From positions 1 through 64,000 of the forward strand of contig CAZKFB010000001.1 in NCBI GenBank assembly GCA_964551965.1: a stretch of DNA of 64,000 nt. The letters run 5' to 3'. This document shows positions 17,905 to 28,200 of this stretch, piece after piece. Made by a program: the position numbers and the translations under genes. This DNA comes from CAG-582 sp964551965 (lineage in GTDB: Bacteria > Bacillota_I > Bacilli_A > RF39 > UBA660). How positions within the stretch are numbered: position 1 is the stretch's first letter; every line of letters starts with the position of its first letter. Below the pieces are notes generated by a model. That model did no database searches and was not told the DNA's origin. It saw only the letters and a list, made by a program, of their open reading frames with translations.

Positions 17905-19896
17905 ATGAATAGAAAGTTTTATGTTTTATTTATAGCTTTATTCTTAGTCGTTGGTTTTGCCGCTTTATCTACAACTCTTGATATAAAAGGACTTTTATCT
18001 ATCGGATATAAAGAAGATGATTTTGATGTTTATTTTAGTTTTGCTTCGTATCTTGAAAATACCGATAGTTATATAGAAATAACCGATAAAAATCAATTTA
18101 TTTTTACTCCTAATATAAGTCAAGATGATAAAACTTTAACAATTAATTATGAAGTTGCTAATGCAAGTCATCAATATGATACAGAAATAGAAGTTAATTG
18201 TTCTCCAATAAATCAAGAGTATACAAATATCGAAAATAATCTTAAAGATAGTTTTATAAAAGCTAGAGACATTGGTGAAGGAACAGTAGTAGTTTCTTTG
18301 AATGAGTCAGCTACCGGAGAAGAAACGATTAATGATAGTTATAAATGTGTTTTAGAAACTAAAGCTATATCTAGAACGGAAGTTGATAATTCAAGTATAG
18401 CAAGGTTTATAGAAATAGATGGTAAGAAAACTAATGTAAAAGAATGGAGAAATATTGATTTAGCTTATACGAGTTCAACTGATACTATTTATGCTAGAAG
18501 TGATGATGAATATCTATACTTATATGCAGATAATAATGAAAACTTAGATTACAAAAATATAAGACTTTATATTTCTACTACTGCTTCATCTTCTCTACAA
18601 GTATATAACTATTTGATTGAAAATAATCGTGCTTATTCTTATGATAATGGAGCAACTACACTTGTTGGTCATACTGATTATAGAATAGATGAGGGATTAG
18701 AATATAAAATTCCATTAAGCGTTTTGAACGTTTCTTCAATTAATGAAATAAATACAATTAGATTGCGATATGCTGGTAGTAGCTATGAGACTTTAAAAGA
18801 GTTTGATATATTTTTGAAAAGAGATTCTATTATTGTTGATGGTAATAAAACTTATGTTAGTGAATATACAGATGAAGATGTTATTTATGAAAAAGGTAAT
18901 GCAATTGTATACGCAAGAATAATAGATGATTATATTTATTTTTATGCTTATGATAGTAGTTTATCACAGGATGACTTAACTAATCCTTCAATTTATGTTG
19001 GTAGTAGATCCGATAATATTACCAAGAATTTAACTACCGGCTATATGATTTGGTATGAAACATCTCTTTTATCTTGTAATTCAGTTTCTTGTAATAATTC
19101 AATTCCTGATAGTAATAAGTATAATCCATTAAGAGCTATTTCTTCCGGAGTAGAGTTTAAAATACCATTAGGTGTATTAGATATGAAGACAATGAATGAT
19201 TTAAAAGTTGTAAGAATATTATATAGAAATTCTTCATGGCAAGAAGTTAAGACAATTGATGTAAGTCTTCTTTTAAAATATACACAAGAAGATTTAGTTG
19301 GTAAGACTTATGTACTAGCTAATAAACCTACTGAATGGAGTAACATGTATATTTATCTTGATAATATGACATGGCCAGGAGAAGAAATGGGTATTCTTAC
19401 TGATATGGAGAATTCCTATGTATATGTCTTACCTGATAATATAGAATCTGCTTATGCTGTGTTCTCATGTAAAGAAGGAGATTCATATCCAATAATTAAT
19501 CAAAATATATTTAAAATTGAAAAGGGTAAGAGTAGAAAATGGGATTCTACAAAAGAAGGATTATTATCATGGAGTTATATAGATAGTTCTTATGAATCGA
19601 CTGATTTAGGAATTAATTTTAAATTAACTGTTCCTCAAGGTAAAACTGATGGTGGATGTGTATACTTGTATGATGCTGATGCTACATTAGATAAATTACA
19701 TGCTTGGCCTGGAGTATATTTAACAAAAAATGGAACAGAATATACTGGAAGAATAGATGATATCAGTAAGTATAATAAAGTAAGGGTAATATTTAACAAC
19801 TGTAATAAGGGATGGCAATTCCCATCAGTTGATGGAATATATGTAAAACCAGGCACTACTTTAACTTACGATGGATTAGGAGCTTATGCTAATTAA
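17905..19896 (+). CDS. SipW-type surface protein with duplicated beta domain and two CBM26-like modules
   Basis: 663 residues. The N-terminus (VVGFAALSTTLDIKGLLSIG) repeats the SipW-substrate signal motif of the TasA-like gene. A short Cys-containing domain follows to about 160. Two tandem copies of one beta domain occupy about 170-310 and 311-455; compare IDGKKTNVKEW with VDGNKTYVSEY, and EYKIPLSVLN with EFKIPLGVLD. The C-terminal 200 residues hold two starch-binding-like modules around YLDNMTWPGEEMG (about 482) and LHAWPGVYLTKNG (about 600), as in CBM26 modules with the conserved Trp-Pro-Gly. No catalytic domain is seen, so a role in binding starch or other glucan at the cell surface is inferred. 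The module assignment is by motif only. Confidence 0.75.
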   Translation: MNRKFYVLFIALFLVVGFAALSTTLDIKGLLSIGYKEDDFDVYFSFASYLENTDSYIEITDKNQFIFTPNISQDDKTLTINYEVANASHQYDTEIEVNCSPINQEYTNIENNLKDSFIKARDIGEGTVVVSLNESATGEETINDSYKCVLETKAISRTEVDNSSIARFIEIDGKKTNVKEWRNIDLAYTSSTDTIYARSDDEYLYLYADNNENLDYKNIRLYISTTASSSLQVYNYLIENNRAYSYDNGATTLVGHTDYRIDEGLEYKIPLSVLNVSSINEINTIRLRYAGSSYETLKEFDIFLKRDSIIVDGNKTYVSEYTDEDVIYEKGNAIVYARIIDDYIYFYAYDSSLSQDDLTNPSIYVGSRSDNITKNLTTGYMIWYETSLLSCNSVSCNNSIPDSNKYNPLRAISSGVEFKIPLGVLDMKTMNDLKVVRILYRNSSWQEVKTIDVSLLLKYTQEDLVGKTYVLANKPTEWSNMYIYLDNMTWPGEEMGILTDMENSYVYVLPDNIESAYAVFSCKEGDSYPIINQNIFKIEKGKSRKWDSTKEGLLSWSYIDSSYESTDLGINFKLTVPQGKTDGGCVYLYDADATLDKLHAWPGVYLTKNGTEYTGRIDDISKYNKVRVIFNNCNKGWQFPSVDGIYVKPGTTLTYDGLGAYAN

Positions 19897-19906
19897 TTTA
19901 AAAAAT

Positions 19907-19935
19907 AAATCTCAAGATTATTCTTGAGATTTTTT
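19907..19935. terminator. Bidirectional terminator
   Basis: AAATCTCAAG (19907-19916), loop ATTATT, CTTGAGATTT (19923-19932), with T-runs on both strands. It serves the surface protein and the convergent minus-strand gene. Confidence 0.85.
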
Positions 19936-21153
19936 AATTCCTAGTTCATAATTATGATCTTGATTTAATATGTTTTCTAAAGCTTCTAATTCTTCATTGA
20001 TTGAATTTAACCAAAATTCTTTATCTTTACTAGAACTATTAATATATTCATTAACTAAGTCATGAAGAGTACGATCTAGATTTTCAATATCTTTAATACC
20101 TTTATAGTATTCAATCTTATTAGATAAGTCTAAGTATCTATCTAATGCACTTATGCACTTATGTTTTTTAAGAGCTTTAGAAATAAATGTTTCAATAGTT
20201 GAACCAGAGAAATCTAAATTTTGCATAATAGTTACAACATATTGTATTTCTGCTATTCTAAGTGTTTTCTTAAGTATGTGATTTTCTAAATCATAATACT
20301 TAGATATAATTTGCATTCCTTCATAATAATCATTTTTAGATATCATTGGTTCAGATTCTACTCTAAATGATTCAGTATTTATCTTAGGAGTTTTATCTTC
20401 ATTTAGTTTCTTTTTATCTATTTTCTCAAATACACTTGATAAAGATTCCGGTTTAGAATAACCTAGTAAAGAGAATGCTTTAATTATAGAATCAATATTA
20501 CATTCTTCTTTTATTTCTATCTTTAATAAATATTCATCTTCTAATAGATGATGAGCTTTCTTAATATCCTCAAATTCTATACCTTCAGCAGTATCGGTGT
20601 ATATGCCATTATATATATTATTTGCAACTATACATAAAGTAGCACTTATGATATCTTGTTTGTTCATACACATTTCTTCAAATAGAGTAAACATTTCATT
20701 AAACTTATAGAAAATACTATCAGATCTTTCCGTTAATAAATCTCTTAATATTCCGTTAGTAGATATTAAAGTTGCAAAATGTAATAAATCTCTTTTTATT
20801 AATCTATAATGAGCATGTTTTGTTAACCATTTATTAGTTTTCTTACTTCTTTTAGATAAATCATCATAAAAAGGTTCTAATTCGTCATATTCAACTTTTA
20901 ATTCATATTCATCTAAGTGTTCTGAATATCCATTATAGTAAATAGATAATAAGTTATTTCTAATAATTATCTTCATTATTTCATTTAATAGGTTATAAAC
21001 TTTAATAATAGATTCTGCTTTAAATCTATTTCTAACAGCTTCCGAATAATAATCATAAGATTCAACTATACTATCTATTTGATTATCTGTGTAGCTATCT
21101 AGTGTTTGCAATAATTCCTTTCTTGATACTAAAAAATCTTTATTTGTTGTCAT
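19918..21153 (-). CDS. Helical protein of unknown function
   Basis: 411 residues, not recognised. Composition is charged and almost all alpha-helical, with no signal peptide or membrane segment. Two halves are separated by a polar linker around residues 250-280. The start is the second Met (MTTNKDFLVSRKELL) because GAGG lies 8 bases upstream of it; the first in-frame ATG at 21165 overlaps that site. It is a single minus-strand gene between plus-strand operons, so it is probably transcribed alone. Confidence 0.75.
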   Translation of the reverse strand: MTTNKDFLVSRKELLQTLDSYTDNQIDSIVESYDYYSEAVRNRFKAESIIKVYNLLNEIMKIIIRNNLLSIYYNGYSEHLDEYELKVEYDELEPFYDDLSKRSKKTNKWLTKHAHYRLIKRDLLHFATLISTNGILRDLLTERSDSIFYKFNEMFTLFEEMCMNKQDIISATLCIVANNIYNGIYTDTAEGIEFEDIKKAHHLLEDEYLLKIEIKEECNIDSIIKAFSLLGYSKPESLSSVFEKIDKKKLNEDKTPKINTESFRVESEPMISKNDYYEGMQIISKYYDLENHILKKTLRIAEIQYVVTIMQNLDFSGSTIETFISKALKKHKCISALDRYLDLSNKIEYYKGIKDIENLDRTLHDLVNEYINSSSKDKEFWLNSINEELEALENILNQDHNYELGIKKSQE

Positions 21154-21400
21154 ATTAATCCTCATTTCGTTTAATAATTAGTATAAGAAAAAAAGTAGTA
21201 TATTGTCAATAATTTAGAGTGTAAAATATATGCTCTTTAATAGTTCAAAATAGAAAATAATGATATAATTATCATAGAGTGTGATTAATGAGAATTATGT
21301 ATAACTAAATAGAATCATTTATTTACATTTAATACCTATTAATATATAATAGGGTATATGACCTATAAAACTTTTATAAATATGTTTTGGAGTGATATTT

Positions 21401-23608
21401 ATGGACAATAAGAAAGTTTATTATAGATATTTAGATATAATAAGAGTATTTTTTTGTATAGCAATACTTTTTTATCACTTAGATATTATTAAGGGTGGTT
21501 ATCTTGCCGTATGTTCTTTTTTTGCATTAAGTGGATATCTATCTGTTATATCTTCAATGAGAAAAGATAATTTCTCATTAAAGAACTTTTATATAAGTAG
21601 AATAAAGAAAATATATTTACCATTAGTTATAGTTGTATTCTTAACAGTTGCTATTGTTAATGTATTTGATATTATTTGGTTGAATCTTAAACCGGAAACT
21701 ACATCTATATTACTTGGATTTAATAACTTTTGGCAGTTAAGTGTTAATTTAGATTATTTTGCACATCATATAGATTCACCATTTATGCATCTATGGTATG
21801 TAGCAATTCTATTACAATTTGAATTAATATTCCCACTTATTTATATTCCACTTAAGAAATTAGGAGATAAAGTAAATAAATTATTACCGGGAAATATAAT
21901 GCTTGTAATATCTATTTTGGGATATGTATTCTTCTATAGAATGTGTTTAAGTGGTAATTTAATGTTCCCATACTATAATACATTTACAAGGGTATTCTCA
22001 CTTACATTCGGGGTTGCTTTAGGTTTCTTACATGGATACTTTAAACCATTAGTACCTAAATTATTAAGAGGTAAGAAAACAGTTAATGTTATAATGGGTA
22101 TATATATGATACTTCTTACTATCATGTTCTTTACCATTGATGCATCAAATAAATATTTCTGTGCTGGTATATTACTATCAACTTTATTTGCTTTAAGATT
22201 AATAGATTATTCATGTATAAATAATTTAAATGAAGATAGTAAAGTAATAAGTATTATTAAATACTTATCTAGTATTAGTTATGAATTATTCTTAGTACAA
22301 TATCCAGTAATATTCTTATTCCAATATATTAAATGGAATGTTGTTATAGAAACTATATTAATTATAATTATTACATTTATTATTTCTTCTATTATTCACT
22401 TTATCTTAAAAATTAATAAAGAGAAGTTAGTATTAAAATTAATAATGGCTGTTTTGGTATTAGGTGGAGTATTCTATGGTGAGTATACATATGTAATCAC
22501 TGAAGATCATTCTAAAGAAATGAAACAACTAGAAGATGAATTAACTAAGAATGCTGAAGATGCTAAGAGAAAGCAAGAACAATATAAGAAAGAATATGAA
22601 GATGCTCAAAGAGAATATGAGGAAGCTTTAAAGAATCTTGATAAAGATAAAGACAACATTAAGAATGTTGTTGATAACTTACCTGTCGTTGGTATTGGTG
22701 ATTCAGTTATGTTAGGAGCTGTTAAGAGCCTTGAAAGTGTATTTCCTAAAGGAATATTCAATGGAGAAGTATCCCGTACTGCTTATGCTGCAAATGATAT
22801 ATTACTAGAATATAAGAATTCGGGAGTATTAGGTGACTATGTAGTATTCAATCTTGGAACTAATGGAGATTCATCAGCAAAGTGTAAAGCAGAAATCATG
22901 GAAACTTTAGGAAATCGAGAAGTTTATTGGTTGACAGTTACTAATGATGAAGAAGTTCACTTTAATGATAAGATTAAAGCTTATGCAAGTAAGTTTGAGA
23001 ATGTTCATGTAATTGACTGGGCTGAAGCTGCAGTAGGCCATCCTGAATACTTCTATGCTGATGGCATTCATTTGACTCCTCCCGGAAGAAAAGCATATGC
23101 TGAAGTTATCTACAATGCTATCTATCAAGGTGTATTAGATAGAATAGATAGATTAAAGAGTGATCTAATGCAAGATCATGAGAATAGTACCAAGAATAAA
23201 ATAACATTCTATGGAAATGATTTATTGTTAAATTCTTATGATTTAATAGAAAAAACTTTTAATAATTCTAATTTTGAAATAGATTCTGATTATACTACTG
23301 ATAAACTAATTAAAAAAATAAATAATAGTATCAAGAATAAAACAATAACTAATACTTTAGTATTTGTCTATGATTCAACATCAGATATCGATTATAAAAA
23401 AGTAATAGATTTAGTTAAAGATAAAAATGTATACATTATAACAACTAAAGATATTGAAATTAATGTTGATAATGTCAAAGTTATAAACATTAAGAATGAT
23501 TTGAATAGCAATGCTGATTATTTAAGACCTGATAAAACCCATTTAACTGATAAAGGTAAAGAATATTTAAATCAAGTATTAATAGATAATGTAAAAAAGT
23601 CTAGTTAA
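21401..23608 (+). CDS. OatA-like O-acyltransferase with SGNH domain and a second degenerate SGNH-like domain
   Basis: 735 residues. An acyltransferase-3 membrane domain (about 1-365, ten or so hydrophobic segments, with LFYHLDIIKGGYLAV near the start) is followed by a coiled coil (365-425). Then comes an SGNH esterase-like domain with GIGDSVMLG (about 430) and the Asp/His motif DGIHLTPPG (about 553). This is the layout of OatA, which O-acetylates peptidoglycan muramic acid. Unusually a further about 130 residues resemble another SGNH fold: FYGNDLLLN in place of GDS (about 602) and RPDKTHLTDKG (about 707). The second copy lacks the catalytic Ser, so it may be structural or regulatory. Start at 21401 chosen by GGAG 8 bases upstream. 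Confidence 0.85.
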   Translation: MDNKKVYYRYLDIIRVFFCIAILFYHLDIIKGGYLAVCSFFALSGYLSVISSMRKDNFSLKNFYISRIKKIYLPLVIVVFLTVAIVNVFDIIWLNLKPETTSILLGFNNFWQLSVNLDYFAHHIDSPFMHLWYVAILLQFELIFPLIYIPLKKLGDKVNKLLPGNIMLVISILGYVFFYRMCLSGNLMFPYYNTFTRVFSLTFGVALGFLHGYFKPLVPKLLRGKKTVNVIMGIYMILLTIMFFTIDASNKYFCAGILLSTLFALRLIDYSCINNLNEDSKVISIIKYLSSISYELFLVQYPVIFLFQYIKWNVVIETILIIIITFIISSIIHFILKINKEKLVLKLIMAVLVLGGVFYGEYTYVITEDHSKEMKQLEDELTKNAEDAKRKQEQYKKEYEDAQREYEEALKNLDKDKDNIKNVVDNLPVVGIGDSVMLGAVKSLESVFPKGIFNGEVSRTAYAANDILLEYKNSGVLGDYVVFNLGTNGDSSAKCKAEIMETLGNREVYWLTVTNDEEVHFNDKIKAYASKFENVHVIDWAEAAVGHPEYFYADGIHLTPPGRKAYAEVIYNAIYQGVLDRIDRLKSDLMQDHENSTKNKITFYGNDLLLNSYDLIEKTFNNSNFEIDSDYTTDKLIKKINNSIKNKTITNTLVFVYDSTSDIDYKKVIDLVKDKNVYIITTKDIEINVDNVKVINIKNDLNSNADYLRPDKTHLTDKGKEYLNQVLIDNVKKSS

Positions 23609-23625
23609 AACTAGATTTTTTTTTT
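23600..23625 (+). terminator. Intrinsic terminator
   Basis: TCTAGTT (23600-23606), loop AA, AACTAGA (23609-23615), then ten T. Confidence 0.85.
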
Positions 23626-23635
23626 ATGTAAGGTA

Positions 23636-23644
23636 TGTTATAAT
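23636..23644 (+). promoter_or_regulatory. Extended -10 promoter
   Basis: TGTTATAAT, about 67 bases before the TTG start of the small unknown gene at 23711. It has the same extended -10 form as those before pilC and the OapA-like gene. Confidence 0.5.
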
Positions 23645-23710
23645 TAAGATATAAGTGTAGTTGGTTATAAAATTTATTAATTTATACATAATAAATTTGA
23701 GGTGATTATT

Positions 23711-24013
23711 TTGGAAGTACTAGATCTAACCCCACTAAAAAGTGAATATAATTCACATTATCGAAATTATGATAAAAATATATTAGATTTTTATGAAATG
23801 AAGTTTCAAAATACATACACGATGGGAATCATCTTAAATTATATTATTGATACTAAAGAATATGAAGTGTATTGCTACATATACACAGATAAACAAACCG
23901 CATCTCATTTAAAAATGAAGTATTTCAAGAATAAAATATTATCCAAAATATATTTTAATTATTTAAAGTTATTTATGAATATAAGAGATTTGAGATTTTT
24001 TTTTAATAATTGA
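23711..24013 (+). CDS. Small protein of unknown function
   Basis: 100 residues beginning with TTG at 23711, eight bases after GAGG; an in-frame GTG at 23702 overlaps that site. It is a soluble, aromatic and basic protein (many Tyr, Phe, Lys), ending LRFFFNN. No family recognised. It has its own promoter-like element and is separated from the toxin island by a hairpin terminator at 24113. Confidence 0.55.
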   Translation: MEVLDLTPLKSEYNSHYRNYDKNILDFYEMKFQNTYTMGIILNYIIDTKEYEVYCYIYTDKQTASHLKMKYFKNKILSKIYFNYLKLFMNIRDLRFFFNN

Positions 24014-24077
24014 TTACAGTTTTATTACAGTTTTGTAATAGAAATAAAAAAGATACTAAAGAGAAACTTTTCCGATA

Positions 24078-24105
24078 TTTACATTTACAAACCTTGATGT
24101 ATAAT
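24078..24105 (+). promoter_or_regulatory. Promoter-like element at the head of the toxin island
   Basis: TTTACA (24078-24083), 16-base spacer, TATAAT (24100-24105). The predicted start near 24112 is immediately followed by a terminator hairpin, so transcripts from it would be about 40 nucleotides unless terminated transcription is overcome. Confidence 0.5.
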
Positions 24106-24112
24106 GAAGTAA

Positions 24113-24152
24113 AATGAATTAATTGTCTGTTGGATGATTAGTTCATTTTTTT
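24113..24152 (+). terminator. Hairpin terminator or attenuator before the toxin island
   Basis: AATGAATTAAT (24113-24123) pairs with ATTAGTTCATT (24137-24147) with one G-U pair, then a T-run. It may end the transcript of the small gene upstream, or attenuate transcription from the promoter just before it. After it, GGAGTGTG precedes a five-codon frame (ATG at 24173) and then the SD site of the next gene. Confidence 0.65.
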
Positions 24153-24221
24153 ATGCATTGGAGTGTGATTATTATGATTGTGCACAAATAATGATTAATT
24201 ATACTAAAAAGGACTGATATT

Positions 24222-24566
24222 ATGAAATTTATTAAAATAAAACCCACAACTAACTATAGTAATGAATCTATTATAAAACTATTTATTGAAGATAAATATT
24301 ATCTTCATAAGACAACTATCACATTAATACTTAACTATCCATTAGAAATAATCAATGGAATACCTGATGAATTAATAATACTAGTTCATAAAGGAGTAAT
24401 TAATCAAGCATATATCAAGAGATTGGTATATAAAGAATCAACAGATAAAGAAGAAATAATAAAAGAATATTTGGAAATACCAAATATTTTTTTATTTAAA
24501 GGGGTTAATCATATTAAAACAAGCTGTAAAAATTTAGAAATAGAAATGGAGAATATATATGAATGA
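24222..24566 (+). CDS. Unknown protein heading the tail-collar/Rhs operon
   Basis: 114 residues starting after AAAGGACTG. Soluble and mixed alpha/beta, with the hydrophobic stretch IPDELIILVHKGVINQAY in the middle. Not recognised. The stop overlaps the tail-collar gene start by eight bases, so the two are translationally coupled, and a small structural partner or chaperone for the fibre protein is possible. That is inference from position only. Confidence 0.6.
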   Translation: MKFIKIKPTTNYSNESIIKLFIEDKYYLHKTTITLILNYPLEIINGIPDELIILVHKGVINQAYIKRLVYKESTDKEEIIKEYLEIPNIFLFKGVNHIKTSCKNLEIEMENIYE

Positions 24567-25227
24567 AAATATAAATAATTGTTTTACAGAAATTGAAGAT
24601 GGAAAGATAAATGCTAAATTCAATAAAGCAACAATGAAATGCTTCGATTCAGAAAATAATAAATTTAGCATGGATTGTGATGGTAATTTAGTAGTTAATT
24701 CTATTATTACAAGAGAACAAAGTGGAAGTGGCCTAACATTTAATCAAGTGTATCCAGTAGGATCGATTTATATGAGTGTAAGTTCAATAGATCCTAGTAC
24801 ATTGTTTGGAGGAACTTGGGAACAAGTTAAAGGAAGATTTTTACTTGGCTGTGGAAATAATGGAGATGGAAATGATTACCTTGCTAATAATGTTGGTGGA
24901 GAAGCATCTCATCAATTAAGTATTAATGAAGTACCAAGCCATGCTCACTATGTTAATTTGGTTACTGGAGCTAATGGAGCACATAATCATAATCTAAGAA
25001 GAGATATGGTAGGTAATGAATTTGGAATCGGCGGAGGAAATTCTGTTGGAAACAGTTTAAACGGAACTTGGTCAAATACTAGTATATGGCCTAATTCTAT
25101 TGGAGCATCTAGTGCTGGAATTCATAATCATACTGTTTCCGGAAATACTAATGCTAATGGTGGAAGTCAATTCCATAACAATATGCCACCTTATCTTTGT
25201 GTATATATTTGGAAAAGAGTTTCTTAA
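24559..25227 (+). CDS. Phage tail-collar/short tail fibre-like protein
   Basis: 222 residues. After a 60-residue beta N-terminus comes the collar-type head: YPVGSIYMSVSSIDPSTLFGGTWEQVKG-like sequence (about residues 66-93), then LLGCGNN, Gly/Asn-rich loops with HxH pairs (HAHYV, AHNHNL, IHNHTV) and the ending NNMPPYLCVYIWKRV. In T4 gp12 such HxH pairs bind a metal at the fibre tip. Proteins of this type mediate surface attachment of phage or phage-like particles. No other tail gene is nearby, and the giant Rhs gene follows after 19 bases. The fibre may display or accompany the toxin. Confidence 0.85.
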   Translation: MNENINNCFTEIEDGKINAKFNKATMKCFDSENNKFSMDCDGNLVVNSIITREQSGSGLTFNQVYPVGSIYMSVSSIDPSTLFGGTWEQVKGRFLLGCGNNGDGNDYLANNVGGEASHQLSINEVPSHAHYVNLVTGANGAHNHNLRRDMVGNEFGIGGGNSVGNSLNGTWSNTSIWPNSIGASSAGIHNHTVSGNTNANGGSQFHNNMPPYLCVYIWKRVS

Positions 25228-25246
25228 AGTTCTATAGGAGTGTACA

Positions 25247-28200
25247 ATGAAAGAATTAATTAATTTAAGAAAACAAAGAGAAAAACACTTTCTAAATAAA
25301 GATGGAACAATAACTGCATGTATGTATGATCATGATATCCATTATTTAGAAAATGGAGAATATAAAGAAATTGATAATACTCTAATAGAAGAGAATGATT
25401 ATATTACAAATAAAAGCAATGATTTTAAAATAAGATTTAATAATGATAAATATTTAGTCAATATTAATCTAGGTAATAGCTATTTAAATATAAGTTTAAA
25501 AAATGCTAATGAAACAAAATCAAAGATAATTAATAATGAAGTAATCTATGAAAATGTTCTACCTAATATAGATTTTCATTATTTAATTAATGGTTCAACA
25601 TTAAAAGAAAATATCTATTTAAATAATGAAATAAAAAATAGTATAATTTTTAATATTGATACTAATTTAAAATTAGAAATAAGAGATAATAAGGTACTTG
25701 CATTAGATAAAGATAAGGTTATATATACATTTAATCCATTATTTATGATTGATGCAAATGAAGTAATTAATCGCAATTGTAAATATAAATTAGAAAAAAA
25801 TAATGATTTTTATGAATTAGAGATTATTCTTGATCAAGACTATTTAATGAATGCCAATTATCCAGTAATTATTGATCCAACAATTACAAGTGATAATTTA
25901 GAAAATGTATTTGATGTAACTATTAATTCAAATGCTGCAGATAGTAATTTTGATTTTTCAAAACATTTATATATTGGAAATGATGGAACAGGAATAAAGC
26001 GTGCATTATTAAAATTTGATTTACCTTTTATTTCTACAGGTTGCAACATTATAAAAGCAACAGTATATTTAAAAAATTCAGTTGCATTTATCCATGAAAA
26101 TTCTGAGAGAATTGCCGTCCACGAAATTACAGAAAGTTGGGATGAATCAACTGCGACATGGAATAACATGAGTAGTAAATTCGATACTAAAATGGAAACT
26201 TATCTTGAAACACCTCAAATGTTATACCTAGATACAGCATTTGATTTTGAAATAACCAATATTGTAAAAAAATGGTATACCAATAATGTTAATAACGGAA
26301 TCATGCTAAAATTGTTTGATGAAAGCCCTAATACAAGTCATGCAGACTATAGCTTTTACTCTAAAACATATGATGGAGTAAATGGAACGGCAGATCGACC
26401 ATATCTAGTTATTGAATATAGAATGCAAAATGGTCTATTAGATTATATGACATATGAAAGTATACCCCTTTCGTATGGCGCATCATACATTAATAATAAT
26501 AATGGTAATTTGATAACTCAAATATCTTTATCGGAAATATTAGATCAAACAAGTTTATATGGTTTACAAATAACATATAATACAGATAGTATGTTATTAA
26601 ACCAAAATAATGGTTTCGGATTAGGATTCAATATCAGTTATAATGACTATGTAATAAAGACTCCTAATCAATTTATGGAAACGGAATATTTATATAAACT
26701 ATCTGATGGAACTAGTCATTATTTCTATCAATTTAGTAAAGGAATATTTTGTGATGAAGATGGCATAAATCTAACGTTAGAAATTGTTAATGAGGAAAAT
26801 AATAATTATAAAATTACTGATAAAGAGGGAAATAAATTTATTTTTACCAATAGTTATTTATCAAAAATAGAATATGTCGATGAAACATTTGTTAATATTG
26901 TTAGAAATAGTTCTAATTATATTACAAGTATTAAAGATAGTAAGAATAATGAAGTTACTATTAACTATAATACAAATCAAGTTTTATTAACATGTAATAA
27001 TAAAACAATTACTGTTAATTTAACAAATAATAAGATAAATAATATTTCATTTAAAAAGGGAAATATTAATTTTAATTATAATGACAGTTCACTTATATCA
27101 AAAATTATTGATATTAATGGTTTAGGTGCAGGATTTGATTATTATGAGGTATCTCCTTATCGTGTAAAGAAATTAACTGAATATGGATTAAATAATGCTA
27201 CCGGTAAATTCAAAACTTTTACATATGAATTTAATTCGACAACAGTAACTGATCATAAGAATAATAAAATTAGATATACTTTCAATAATATGGGCAATAC
27301 AATAAGCACTGTTATTTTAGGAAGTGATGATTCATTAAAGAATTCTTATGGATTTTCAGAAAAATATATAGACGAAGTAAAGTCGGCTGCTACTAATAAA
27401 GTATTATCAAGTTCATTACCTATTAAGTTTACAAAAAATTTAATTAAGAATGGAAACTTTGAGACTACAGATAATAATTTCTTATTCCAGTATAAATCTA
27501 ATGAAGATAGTTATAATGGCAATTATTCAGCAAAAATTAACGCATATGGTAATGGACAAATAGCAAATGTTTTTGAGAGTACAAAAAATTATACTTTTGG
27601 TGCGTTTTATAAAAATGAACATCCAGTCTATATTGAAATATATTCTAAATTAAACACTGATGTAGAAACATTAAAAGAATACATTATTATGCCTAATGAT
27701 GAATTTACTTATCAAGAAAAAACATTTGAGACACCTAGTCAGTTTGATTGTATTGGTTTTAACTTCACTGTTTTGTATGATGGAATTGCTTATATGGATG
27801 ATGTTGTAATAAGCGAAGGAGAGTCAGCAGGATTATATAATTTAATCGATAACCCAGACTTTGAAGATAATACTGATGGTTGGCTAATTAGTGGAAGTGT
27901 TGACGGATCTGAAGAAGAAATAAGTAATCCATATCAAATAATTACTTTGTCATCAAATGAAAAAGCTATTCAGTTAAATAGTATTGTCAATGGTGGAGTA
28001 TCAATGGTTAAAACTTTACCTATTTCCGGAAAAATTGGAGATGCTTATACCTTTTCTTTTTGGTATAAGAATGAAGGAGTGTTTAATGTTGATTCGGGAT
28101 TAGTTGGAAATATGGCAGCAATCATATTTAACGATCCTGATGATGATTTAGGAAGTGGAACGCAAAATGCATTATTAAATTATCATGCTGATAATTGGCA

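Noticed and set aside
21264..21400. Riboswitch in the leader of the OatA-like gene
   Set aside because: Only one imperfect hairpin (around 21330-21358) is seen, with no T-run and no recognisable aptamer.
24173..24190. Five-codon frame with an SD site before the toxin island
   Set aside because: It is too short to judge and the downstream gene has its own SD; mentioned only as part of the leader.
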